NCBI RefSeq assembly: GCF_036588685.1
Contig: NC_086374.1
Span: 72,042,457 to 72,106,456 of the forward strand
Direction: 5' to 3'
DNA: 64,000 bases
From: Mytilus trossulus
Taxonomy: Eukaryota; Mollusca; Bivalvia; Mytilida; Mytilidae
Below, one piece after another: positions 22,201-31,400 of this stretch. Positions within the stretch are counted from its first letter, which is position 1; each line of letters starts with the position of its first letter. A model generated the notes under the pieces. That model made no database searches, had not been told where the DNA came from, and saw only the letters and a list, made by a program, of their open reading frames with translations. The position numbers and the translations under genes are program-made.

Positions 22201-24605
22201 TCTTGTCAAAGAAATGATTTTTGAAATAAGAACTACCTTTCATATCATAGTTTTCTCCTGAAAGGTTGATGGTTCTCTCCAGCAGTCCAGCTTTTGCCAC
22301 TGCTAAAAACTGACTGCCATGAAAAAGAGCAATAGGGCTGAAAGTTCCATTATATCAATCAATCAATCATTTCATAGTTTCTTTGCAGTTCCTACTTTAC
22401 CTCTACCTGTCAATAATTGTAGCCTTAACTAGAAGGAAAAAAAAAACATACTTCATTCTTAGAAATTCCCCTGGTTAATATCATGAGATGTATCCTTGTT
22501 TAGATATAGATTATAACAATTAATTCATCCTGGAGTTATGGCCCTTTAGTTAGTGAAATAGTTACAATCTTAAAAATAACTAGTAGATTCCCGACCTTGT
22601 GAGGGCTGTATAGCGAGATCATTTAAAAACTCCAAACATTTATTAGATTCCTGACCGTGTGAGGGCTGTGTAGCCAGATCATTTAAAACTCAACACATTT
22701 ACAAATGTATTAGGTTTATTTTATTTTTTCTTCAATAAAATTTTATATTTCTTTGCCAAACAGCTATCAACAACTGCCCAAATTCATAATTTTGCTTAAC
22801 TTTCATAAAGTCCATCGATCATGCATGCTGATTGTGATTTTAAGATTAATAATTATAAATATTCTATTTTGCATGACATTCAGTGTTAACAATTTATACA
22901 AAAACAAACAGTCATCATGCCTATTTTATTCCAGAGTTATTGAATAATTATATCCAATTACAGTATTATAGGGTAGAGGTTTGGCTATAGCCGCAGTCAA
23001 GCTTAATTCCCCTTGATATACTTTCTTTAAAATTCAACCCTAAAAAAATCATACATATTTACTTTGTATGGTTTGTTTTTTTATATCATGCAATTATTTG
23101 TCTTATGATACAACTGAGCAATGGGTTTGATACAAGTTTGTGTTGGATTTTGGTTCACCGACAGTTTTGTGGAATGGCGACACTTGGACAGAAGGATTTT
23201 GATGAACAATATAGCAAATATAATGCACCTTTTACTTTGTTGTAGGTTGTTTTCTTTATTTAAGGTATTGCCTGATATTTTTATTTATTATTTTTAAAGT
23301 AAATATGTAACGGGTTAACAAATAAAATTATTTGATGAATTTTCATCATTTTAAGCTCTTTTCTGGAATAACCTTTATCAAAATTGAAAATTAATGTATT
23401 GCTGGTATATTCCAAGGCCCAGTGGCTTTTATTAAGTTTTCCTTCTAAGTTAACTTTGATCAAATTGTATAGTCTTAGTTTAGTTTTCAGATACTAAGTG
23501 ATAAACAATGATATTATTTGCAGTAACAGTTGAAACTTTAGATTTAGTTTCAAAGCCTGGAATCAAAATGAATTCCCTAGAGACTAGCCTAAACTATCTA
23601 GGGGAGCCTCTCATAATAAAAAAAACAAAACAACTAGAACTATTTACATTTCAATTATTTAAGTTCTTGTAAGGGGGTCTTATTGGGGGGTTCAGATCCC
23701 GGATCCGTTTACTGTTTAGTCAAATTCCCGTATCCCGCTTACACTATGTCCATAAGCAATTGTATTTTTTTTTGTCATTTCCCAGGGCCTGCTTGACCTC
23801 ATTTCCCGTTTTCACGACACAATAATTTGACTTTCACGTGTCACGCTTACATAAATTGGCAATCCCGCTTCACTCATAGACCCCAATGAGACCCACTTGT
23901 AAATTTATCAAATGCTAAGCAAACTACATTTCAGTCAATAAAGGAGCTGCACCTGATAGAAATCAACTGTAATAAAGTACATGTATAGATATTCATTTGT
24001 ATAAGGTCGATTTCTTTTCAGGTCATATATTTTGCAATCTTATTAAAATTATATCTCTCACCCGCTCATTTTTTAATTAGATTGTATATTTTGTTTCTAT
24101 GTGAGGATTTTCTTAGCCAATATTTGTATGAGGTAAACTTTGTAATAGTAGAAAAAAGTGTACATTTGAATCTTCAATGAAAATAATAAATGAATATGAA
24201 TTTCCTTGTAATCTTTTTTTCATAATCAGGATCGGTATTTTTATTTCAGAGTCTGAATTCTGCATGAAGTTATACTAACAAAGGGAGAAGAGTTTTTATT
24301 GTGAGCTGATAAAATTTATATCCTATTACCTAATAGTTTACAATGATTGTTTTTAATAGGCGAATGAAGAACTAGCCAAGTATGGGAGACCAAAGTCAAC
24401 TCCTAACAAGGTTAAAGTTCGAGCTGGAGCCTCGGCATCACTTGAAAGAGTTCCTTTGAAGAAGGAGAGACTAATGGTTATTCCGGAGGTGGATCAGAGA
24501 CGTGATTATGCACACTTTGTGTTAAAACAAAGACTAAGTAACATTGATGTCAGACACAAAAATGATGTCATGAAACTATATTTACCTTATATACAAAGTA
24601 CATAA
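1265..24605 (+). CDS. TTC28: TTC28-like TPR and CHAT domain protein (18 coding exons)
   Basis: Exons joined in frame: 1265-1375, 2224-2433, 2656-2833, 3318-4795, 5360-6297, 6829-6998, 8639-8863, 9819-9966, 10529-10701, 12077-12180, 12579-12804, 13144-13229, 15192-15349, 15769-15880, 16219-16284, 17008-17084, 18163-18241, 24360-24605; all phases agree, giving 1594 aa. Residues about 38-165 are an N-terminal TPR block, 170-560 a second TPR array, about 600-1150 a CHAT (caspase-like) fold interrupted by a Ser/Thr-rich insert (about 910-950), followed by the TTC28-type C-terminal region. Human TTC28, a scaffold linked to mitosis and cytokinesis, has the same order but about 2480 aa and many more TPRs, so this is a short ortholog or a paralog. 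The CHAT His and Cys positions are Phe1031 and Gly1080, so proteolysis is unlikely. The exon 2 donor (GTTTGA) and the exon 16 acceptor (weak pyrimidine tract) are the least certain junctions. The start is the first ATG after a plausible acceptor; upstream coding exons cannot be excluded. Confidence 0.88.
2224..4795 (+). other. TTC28: TPR-coding exons 2-4 of the TTC28-like gene
   Basis: Exons 2 and 3 encode three TPRs of the co-chaperone type (for example YNEALEIDDKN and LTALDLDPDNADD). Exon 4, at 1478 nt the largest exon, encodes roughly eight to nine longer TPRs of the LGN/TTC28 type, recognisable by repeated motifs such as YNLYLQSS, YEQMLNAAIRT and FYEQAYDLADD at spacings near 40 residues. 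It then runs into the start of the CHAT region (VLYYSLLPSRLLIWVLLPG). TPR arrays are protein-binding surfaces. Human TTC28 has many more such repeats between these blocks; here they are absent rather than interrupted, because the frame stays open. Confidence 0.85.
4830..5040 (+). repeat. Degenerate R2-family fragment in intron 4
   Basis: Matches the family head in TCAATGAGACAAC, ATGACAACTCTCCATAAAAG and CACTGAGCCTTGGCTCCCAC, interrupted by a G-rich stretch. It starts just after the exon 4 donor. Confidence 0.45.
6475..6610 (+). repeat. Interspersed repeat family R3, copy 1
   Basis: Shares GGTACCAGGATTATAATTTA, CGCGTTTCATCTACATAAGA and CTCATCAGTGATGCTCAGAT with a second copy at 39105-39200. 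The sequence is widespread in mussel genomes as I recall; function unknown. Confidence 0.65.
6981..7034 (+). repeat. Duplicated exon 6 / intron 6 junction
   Basis: The exon 6 end with its donor (AGTCATACATATAGGTAATT) is followed 30 bases later by a second copy (AGTCATACATATAGGTAAGG), so two equivalent GT donors sit next to each other. The first keeps the frame with exon 7; use of the second would add 30 nt and bring in a TAG within the added sequence. Confidence 0.8.
7725..7965 (+). repeat. R2-family fragment in intron 6
   Basis: Contains CACACAGGGCTTTGATACAG, AGCTATAAAGGACCCGAAAA, GAAAACCAACGATCTAATTT and AACGACAAACCCCTCAATCA, the middle and end of the R2 family. Confidence 0.55.
8371..8440 (+). 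repeat. Further copies of the exon 6 donor motif in intron 6
   Basis: Two imperfect units, ACAGTCATACATATATGTAA and CATATATAGGTAATTACAAT, about 30 bases apart, repeat the exon 6 end plus donor located 1.4 kb upstream. Another relative lies at 9025-9058 in intron 7. Confidence 0.65.
9060..9320 (+). repeat. R2-family 3' fragment in intron 7
   Basis: TGAATTAGAAACTACTGTCA and TTCTGACTTGGAACAGGCAT match the distal part of longer R2 relatives. Confidence 0.45.
9513..9534. repeat. Poly(G) tract
   Basis: About 22 consecutive G in intron 7. Such runs are unstable and prone to sequencing-length error. Confidence 0.8.
11075..11905 (+). mobile_element. Tandem-core element R4, copy 1 (intron 9)
   Basis: Begins GTCGAGCCTTCGACTTTAGT, a hairpin-forming head, then AGCGAGACTAAGCGATCCTA, then about four units of roughly 192 bp, each starting near TTCACTCTGTGGTTAAAGTT and containing CCAAACTTGGACAGAAGCTT. 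It closes with TTGTTGAGCCTGCAATTTAC. It belongs to the same family as 20298-21285 (reversed) and 51112-52062. Non-autonomous bivalve elements with tandem cores (pearl type) have this layout; the class is inferred. Confidence 0.7.
12430..12510 (+). repeat. Fragment of family R8 in intron 10
   Basis: CAGACAAATTTGCATACAAG and GTGTAAATATGTCTATT repeat the right end of the elements at 33431-33629 and 49890-50089. Confidence 0.6.
13210..13715 (+). repeat. 34-bp minisatellite containing the exon 12 donor site
   Basis: About 15 units with a period of 33-34 bases; a typical unit reads CTTTGTTGACCTGGTAGGTA followed by ATGAGTTATCTCCA. The first unit overlaps the real end of exon 12 (TTTGTTGACCTG then GTAAGT). 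Between about 13390 and 13640 there is also a 68-bp higher-order period, with TGTCC and TGACC units alternating. Confidence 0.9.
14222..14475 (+). repeat. 31-bp tandem array, about eight units
   Basis: The unit includes AACTAAAGAAAACTTATTTT and ATTATATCTCT; the TAAAG landmarks fall at exact 31-base steps from 14251 to 14468. Located in intron 12 directly left of a foldback element. Confidence 0.9.
14947..15077. mobile_element. Foldback (hairpin) element in intron 12
   Basis: The left arm starts ATTCAGGTCTCAGAAAGGGT and runs through ACTGTGACATTCCCGGCTTA; the right arm is its reverse complement and ends CTGTCTGAGACCTGAAT. Arms are about 60 bases with a short centre (CCTTCGGCT). The left flank to about 14475 (with GTTGAACCC and ATTACGGATTAC) mirrors 14850-14935, so the whole unit may be larger. 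Confidence 0.8.
16728..16930 (+). repeat. R2-family copy in intron 15
   Basis: GAAGATGTGGTATGATTGCC, GACCAAAATGACACAAACAT, CCGTACGGCCTTCAACAATG and GCTATAAAAGGCCCCGATAA in order. It is closely related to 54265-54480 and 61775-62095. Confidence 0.75.
17193..17290 (+). repeat. R2-family head fragment in intron 16
   Basis: AGAAGATGTGGTATAATTGC, CTATGAGACAACTCTCCGCC and ATAGGTTATATAGGTCAC. Confidence 0.6.
17690..17985 (+). repeat. Dispersed repeat family R1, copy 2
   Basis: Shares TTAGTGTCAAATTGATTTTA-like sequence, CTCAAATAATTATTGTTACT, ATCTAAAAGAAAGTTGTACA and GTCATAAAGTACCCCCATTA with the copy at 205-515. Confidence 0.6.
18255..18590 (+). repeat. Imperfect tandem array following exon 17
   Basis: About nine units of 31-38 bases built on AATACACTAAGTTAAAATTT and ACCATAGAT. 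It begins within 15 bases of the exon 17 donor. Confidence 0.8.
19740..19754 (+). other. TTC28: Candidate 15-nt microexon in intron 17 of the TTC28-like gene
   Basis: The stretch ACAGAGAAAACAGAG (T-E-K-T-E) is bounded by TTTTGAATTTTAG on the left and GTAAGG on the right, both good splice sites. It is a multiple of three and sits between two phase-0 exons (17 and 18), so inclusion keeps the frame and gives 1599 aa. A chance match of this size is possible. Confidence 0.4.
20183..21743. mobile_element. Outer element R5, split by a nested R4 insertion
   Basis: The left end reads ACTAGATGTGTCAAAGCGAC and ATGAATGGCCCCATCC; the right end reads ACTTCGTTGCGGGGCCATAA. The right part has two units of about 180 bases (AAAATCAGCCCAATATCTGA, AGTCCAAAGCCC). 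An R4 element occupies 20298-21285 inside it. Confidence 0.55.
20298..21285 (-). mobile_element. Tandem-core element R4, copy 2, reversed
   Basis: In minus orientation it ends with the hairpin GGTTCCGTGGAACCC next to GTGAGACACTGG, and its head (CGAGACTTAGCGATCCTACA with a TCGACT hairpin) appears twice, near 20700-20760 and 21220-21280, 517 bases apart. The copy has therefore undergone an internal duplication. Confidence 0.7.
22570..22695 (+). repeat. Two-copy tandem duplication, about 65 bp
   Basis: TAGATTCCCGACCTTGTGAG is repeated as TAGATTCCTGACCGTGTGAG, each followed by GGCTGT and AGATCATTTAAAA. Confidence 0.75.
23650..23890. other. Low-complexity CCCG-rich repeat fragment
   Basis: Runs of TCCCG-type motifs (TCAGATCCCGGATCC, CCCGTATCCCGC, ATCCCGCTTCAC). 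A related sequence in the opposite sense occurs at 62800-62990. Confidence 0.4.
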
Positions 24606-24983
24606 GGAAAACATGGCCGTTATTGTGAATATGAGGGTCTCCATGGAATTTATAGAATGAATGAGAACAATATTTTCAAGGTGCTTAAATTTGATGAATA
24701 GAAAGATAAAGAACTGAAAAAAATGCCATAAAAATGCACTAATATAGAAATGAGAACATCCCATCAAGAGCCTTATTGATGACATTTATAGAAAAGATAG
24801 GATATTGGCTATTTTTCAAGGCAACATTTTTTTTAAAATGTTTAATCTTAGCAGGTAAAATTAGAAGCAAAATAATGGTCATTATGGAAGATAAAATAAT
24901 TTTATTAATAAATGACACTAGCTGTCTTTTCTAATGTTACATTTTAAAATAAATTACACTTTGTTTGTAAACATTACTTTTTA

Positions 24984-24989
24984 AATAAA
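24984..24989 (+). terminator. Poly(A) signal of the TTC28-like gene
   Basis: AATAAA about 380 bases after the stop codon, followed within 25 bases by a T/G-rich tract (TGTTTTGGTTTTTTGTTTG), the usual downstream element. Weaker AATAAA hexamers also occur near 24907 and 24948. Confidence 0.55.
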
Positions 24990-25829
24990 AGTGTTTTCGT
25001 TAAGTGCTGTTTTGGTTTTTTGTTTGTTGATAATATATGTACGTTTTTTGTTTGATTCATTTAATTTAGTCATTCCATGTATTCAATAATAAGGGGCTTT
25101 TTAGTGAAATACAATAAATGTTCATGTCAAATACAAAATATGACTGAAATTAACCTTATTTGTTAATTGCTTAGAAAATTCCCTTATCGCACAAGTTCTA
25201 TAACATTCATTCTCAACGATCTTTTGAAAAAAATGTTATTTAATAAAACTGTGATATTGTCTTTGACACACTGTTGTTTATTTTTTTACTTGTTTTGTTT
25301 TTGGAAATAAGTAGTTCATTTGTCTGGTCTTAGAAGTTTGTTTTTTTTTGTTTTTTTTTTATATATTTCTCATATCCATGGAAACTTCTTTTACCACATT
25401 TTATGAATTTTAAAGTGTTAATGTGTATTGTATGTTTTATTTTTTATTTGTTTAGAAGATTATGGTAGTATTCTCAATCTACAAAAATTGTTACCCATGA
25501 AAATTAACAAATTCCCAGTAAGTTGTTTTTTCTCAGTAATATACAATAAAAGATAAAACATGCTTTTTTGATTGCAAAGAAATGAATAAAAAATTGAAAA
25601 TAATAAAACAAACATAATTATGTGTACCAGTATATCTGTGATACACTTAACCAAACTTGGCGACAATAACGGTAAGACATCTTGATATCCTATTAAACAT
25701 CTCATACTTAGGGTAACATGTATTTTCTTTTACAGCAAAATTTTGATAAAACACCAATCAAATGTTGTATAACTGAAATATACTACTTACACAAAACAAT
25801 ATTTTAAATTGAATTTAAAAATTACTGGT

Positions 25830-26160
25830 TATAATTATTTTATACCCAGCATACAATAGTTGTGGCTGCAATAAACTTTCCAGTCTATGTGTTCATCCCA
25901 TATCTGGTCAAAGTCTTTTAAGGTAGTCTCCCATAAGGTTGTGCTGTTGAAAATTACTGTAGAGTTTTTTAATGTGTGGGTACCAATTTTTCGTGGATTG
26001 CAAAACTTGCATTCTTGTGGACATGTAATTTCATGGTTTTGCCAAAGTTTGCATCCAACCTGATAGAAAATTTGTAATTTGTTGAACATTTAAATTTGTG
26101 GTTCACCGGTACCCACAGAAACCACAAAAATTGTTATCCAACCAATAATAAAGAATCCAC
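25830..26160. repeat. Dispersed repeat with GGTACCCAC motif
   Basis: Blocks such as TGGGTACCAATTTTTCGTGG and CACCGGTACCCACAGAAACC followed by ATAATAAAGAATCCAC are typical of a degenerate mussel-type interspersed repeat. A minus-strand open frame inside it (25835-26089) has no recognisable domain. Confidence 0.4.
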
Positions 26161-26689
26161 AGTCACTTGAAACATAGCACACATGTTCAAAATGATTTGA
26201 ACTGTTTAAATATTTGCTTTTTTTGGAAGGGGCTTTTTACCAAGAACAAGAAGTCACCTGAACATTGAATTTTGACGGAGAAGCCTTATCATGTGGTTCC
26301 ATGGATACATGTGTGTTCTTTATTAAGTTGTCTGCATCATTCACTTGTTTTTTGTTCTAATTATATTAACTAACTATAAGTATTATTTTTTGTTTAGTTT
26401 TGTTAAGTAAAGTTTTATTTCTACTACTGTTATCTTTATAAAATGATTTATTTTTTACATGACACATTGCTACATAAAGTATACATAACTTTTTGTGTGT
26501 TTAATTTTATTTGATATGATTAGTATGTGAGATTTATGGTAGAATGGCAACCTAGACACACAAAAAAAAAACAATAACAAAACACCACATCTTATAAATT
26601 TGTACACTTTAAAAGGCAATTAGACTTTTTAAAAGATACCTTTTGAAATCCTAGCAAATGACTTTAACAGAGGAACTATACACTTTTAG

Positions 26690-27445
26690 GAACTGTAAGC
26701 CACATATTACTACATTTTTTGTACAACCAATACTTTAATGTTTGAGGATGTACTTCTGTCTGGTTAAGAATTTGTGTCATATGTTAGGACTCCTTGGTAA
26801 GGTGTACATGTATGCAATAGGTCTACTATATTTGGTGTATTGAATGATTGTAAGATGTACATGTCTAGCTAGCAGGTGTCATCTGACCTTGATCTCATTT
26901 TCATGGTTCTTTGCTCAATGTTTAGTTTTCTTGGTTAAGTTTATGTGACTATCAAAAAAAATGTGTACACTATCAACATAATATCAATGATTAGTAAAGA
27001 AGGCTAGACATTTCAAAGACAAAAGTTAAGTTTTTGAGTTTTGGTCTTTTTTTAATACTGTTTGCAATAGGTCAACTATATTTGGTGTATGGAATTATTT
27101 TATGATCTATATGTCAGTTATAAAGGTTTTATTTGACCTTGACTCATTTTCATGGTTCATTGCTCAGTGTTAAGTTTTTGTGTTTTGGTCTGTTTTTCTT
27201 AAACTTTAAAGTAATAGGTCAACTAGTACTATATTTGTTGTATGGAAGAATTGTTAGCTGTACATGCCTGCCTAGCATGGTTCATCTGACCTTGAACTCA
27301 TTTTCATGGTTCATTGGTCAATGTTTAGTTTTCTTGGTTAAAGTTAAGTTTATGTGACAACTGTAATAAAGCTATATACTTATCAACATAATATCAATGT
27401 TTTAGAAAGAAGGCGAGACATTTCAGGGTGTGCACTCTTGTTTTA
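26690..27445 (+). repeat. Repeat with three imperfect internal units
   Basis: AATAGGTCTACTATATTTGG, AATAGGTCAACTATATTTGG and AATAGGTCAACTAGTACTAT start three units near 26817, 27066 and 27214, each continuing to TGACCTTGA and CATTTTCATGGTTC. It closes with AGGCGAGACATTTCAGGGTG. Confidence 0.7.
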
Positions 27446-28479
27446 TTTTTTATTGCACATGTTATTAGAAAATCATACAATATAATATTGATATATATAC
27501 ATAAGAAAGTAGACTCCACATAGTCGCAAAAAAAATACAATAAATTAACAATAAATCAATAACAATAAAGTAAACAAAGGAAGTAAAAGGTTGAAATACC
27601 TTGGAAAATATTTCATTAAATAATCTGGATTTTCTCACTGTTTGGTGGCCCGATTTGAAATAAGATGAATTCAGTGCCAAAAACCTGTTCTTAGAGTTAA
27701 AGTGAGTATCATGATAAAATGAAAAAAGCTAAAAATATGTCAATGAAAGCATACATCATCTTATAAAATTTCAAGAATGTCAGACTGTTATTATTTCATC
27801 TTAAATTCTGCATTTTTATATCACAGGGCATTATGGTTATTAAGACATTTTGAGGTCACCTTTAATCAATCAACTATATATGTTCTTACTTAAGATGATA
27901 AATGTCTTCCAACATGCAATTTTCAAAATTAAAAATATGAGTATTTTCAATTTAAACATAATTACTTTCTATCATAAATCCTTAAACAGATTATTCCAAG
28001 CACTATCATTAGTATTCACATAACATAACGTAAAAGTATAATTCCTAACCATATGTTTCTGGATTAATCTTCATTTGGTCAGAAAAATTTAAAATCAAAA
28101 TGACATGAAACAGCATAAAATGTCTGATTCAACTTTGCCAGGGGGAGTTCCAACCTAAGCTATATAGAACAATGACATAATTTATGATGAACTAAAATTT
28201 ACAGACAGATATATAGTCATTTAAATAATGCCAGTAAAAACTGTATATGTGTGCTCCTCTTTAAAGCAAGTCGCTGCTAATGAATGACCGTGGGCAATTA
28301 TCTTTTTAATGCAGGTTGCAAAATTAAACCTTAGTATATAGTTTATCAAATTATCTCCCCTTAAGTCTTCTCGGACATATCTTAATCTTGAATATGACAT
28401 GCATACAATTATGTCAAGAGTTCAATTATAACTACTGACAGCCCATATAATTTCATCATTGTCTGCATCACTTCTGTGG

Positions 28480-31400
28480 TCATTTTGTCTGCGGATCAAC
28501 TAATGCTTTCTGTTTTGCTGTCTCTTTAGAAACATTGGAATAGAGTTTGTTAAGACGATCCTGAAATTACAAAAAATATATTGAATATCAAGCTCAAAAT
28601 TCTTTTTAAAATGCTTAGCAATCTGCTGTACAATAGAGTTTCTTTGAATGCTTGATATTAATGGGATTTTTTCATACTAATGTATAATTTTATAAAAGTA
28701 GTTACAGTCAGTACTCTGTCAAGAAAATTGCTGTGCTTTTGGTACACCACAAACTTTTAGATACAATATTACACACTCTTTTGCATTGCATATATTTAAT
28801 TGTTAGATATTCACTATGAAATGATTTTCTGTAGGTTCTGATAGAAACTGATGATAGGATAGGGTGTTATCATCTTCAATCACCACCAATACCCTATAAA
28901 TGAGGGATTGAGGGTCTTGAAAAAATTGAGAAACAATGAGCCAAAAAACAAAGACCAGGCAATGCAATGGAGATCAGATTGTGTAAAGTATTGATACAAG
29001 AAAGAGCATCATGGACACACACAAAAACCCAATAATAATAGACACACTAAATTAAATATTTTTTTTTTAGAGAAAAATGGCCTTAAGAATAAAAGAACTC
29101 TCATCAAGACCATACTAAACGAGGTATCTAAATGAATCACCTTGTGTCATGTAGAAGGCACCGACCAAACAGTTTAGATCATAGCAATTCAGATACAAAA
29201 ACAAAGTAAAATTAAGAATGGAAATTGGGTTTGTATCAAAGAGACTACAACCTGACCAAAGAGTAAAACACACCGACTGCTGAAGGCCACAATGGTTCTT
29301 CAACACAGCAAGATAATCCTACACACAGTGGCAGACTTTCACTAAAATTAATTTCGCTCGTTTAATTTTCATAATATTTTGTCAAATTATTTACTTTGAA
29401 CCTTGAACAAAAATGTAAAAGTTTCAAAAATGTTGAACCAACCATTTTGTCAAAAAATTATACTGTTTATATAGCAGTTTGACAAACACCAATTTTGATC
29501 ATTGAGAAGCTTAATATTCCTTTTACAATACAACGTAATTAAAACGTTTAGCTAAATTTTATAGAGTTATCTCCCTGTAGTGTTAGGTACCACCTTAAGC
29601 TGACCCCTAAAATATACATTTAACAATTCTTATATCCTACACTTTGAATAAGAATGTTTTTTTCCCCAGGTTTGATTGATTGATTGATTGGGGGTCGCTG
29701 TACAGTACAAATGAGGAATAAAGCAATCACCAATCACTAATCAAACCCTGAAAAAATTACAAACTAGAGGCTCCAAAGAGCCTGTGTCGCTCACCTTGGT
29801 CTATGTGAATATTAAACAAAGGAAGCAGATGGATTCATGACAAAATTGTGTTTTGGTGATGGTGATGTGTATGTAAATCTTACTTTACTAAACAGTCTTG
29901 CTGCTTACATTTATCTCTATCTATAATGAAATTGGCCCAGTAGTTTCAGTGGAAAATGTTAATAAAAATTTACAAATTTTATGAAAATTGTTAAAAATTG
30001 ACTATAAAGGACAATAACTCCTTAGGGGGTCAACTGACCATTTCGGTCATGTTGACTTATTTGTAAATCCTACTTTGCTTAACATTATTGCTGTTTACAG
30101 TTTATCTCTATCTATAATAATATTCAAGAATTTCCACAAAATTACCAATTCAGGGGCAGCAACCCAACAACGGGTTGACCGATTCATCTGAAAATTTCAG
30201 GGCAGATAGATCTTGACCTGATAAACATTTTTACCCCGTGTCAGATTTCCTGTAAATGCTTTGGTTTTTGAGTTATAAGCCAAAAACTGCATTTTACCCC
30301 TATGTTCTATTTTTAGCCGTGGCGGCCATCTTGGTTGGTTGACCGGGTCACGCCACACATTTTTTAAACAAGATACTCCAATGATGATTGTGGCCATGTT
30401 TGGTTCAATTTGGCCCAGTAGTTTCAGAGGAGAAGATTTTTGTAAAAGTTAACAACGACGACGGACGACACCGGACGCCGGACGCAAAGTGATGGGAAAA
30501 GCTCACTTGGCCCTTCGGGCCAGGTGAGCTAAAAAAAATGAATCAAATTAAAAAAAAAATTGTCTCCAAAGACCTGTAAAAAACAAAGCATTAAGCACTT
30601 GAACAATCATTTAAATTTCTTTCACCAAAAAAATAAATAAACTGTAAAAATCTATGGGTTATCTTAGAGATTCAAGGAAATTTCAGGAATTTGACAGATT
30701 TCTGAATATTTTTTTTATCCTATATACATTATAAAGGTTTTGTGTTACATGCATGATATATATCGAATAGTTCATGCTATTTTAGTTTGATTTTGTTTAT
30801 AATTTTGATTAAACAGGTAAAGTTTATATCACATACATTTAGAAATGATGCTGTTTAATATAATCAAGTGTGATACCTGAGCATTCTGTAATATATTATT
30901 CACTAGCATAACCCTTCTTCTGGAATTGTTGAGTTTTTTCACATAAGGTTCAAGATCTATTGGAATTCCTTGAAGCTCAGCTATTTTCTTTAAATCTGAA
31001 AATATAAATATTTTAAACTATAAAAGTTAGTGAGATTGACCAACAAAACAAGCAAAATATAAAATTTTCATAAAAAATCTAACTGCTTATCTCAAATTGT
31101 CTTTACCAATCTAAATAATACTAATTCAAAAATGTATACTGAAAACTCAGAATATTAGTAAACCCCACCAACCCTCTTGCTTGTGTGTATATTTGTTTTT
31201 CCAAGGGATTTTCATAGAATAGTTTTGAAGGATTGAAACATAAATTAATGCATAGGGATCTCCTACACATAAACACTCTTAAGAAAGCATTGTGTCCCAA
31301 GTCAGGATTCTTGTCAATGAACTGAACAACTACAACGTTAACAACAATACTTTATTTAAAGAGGGTACACAGTTCACTTTATAACTTATCTTCACTGAGG

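Larger units (their letters stand above)
24606..28479. other. Intergenic region between the TTC28-like gene and SNAPIN
   Basis: Contains the TTC28-like 3' UTR and poly(A) signal, then AT-rich unique-looking DNA and two repeats (25830-26160 and 26690-27440). The genes converge here. From 27441 to 28479 I see no gene or repeat; part of it is probably SNAPIN 3' UTR. Confidence 0.6.
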
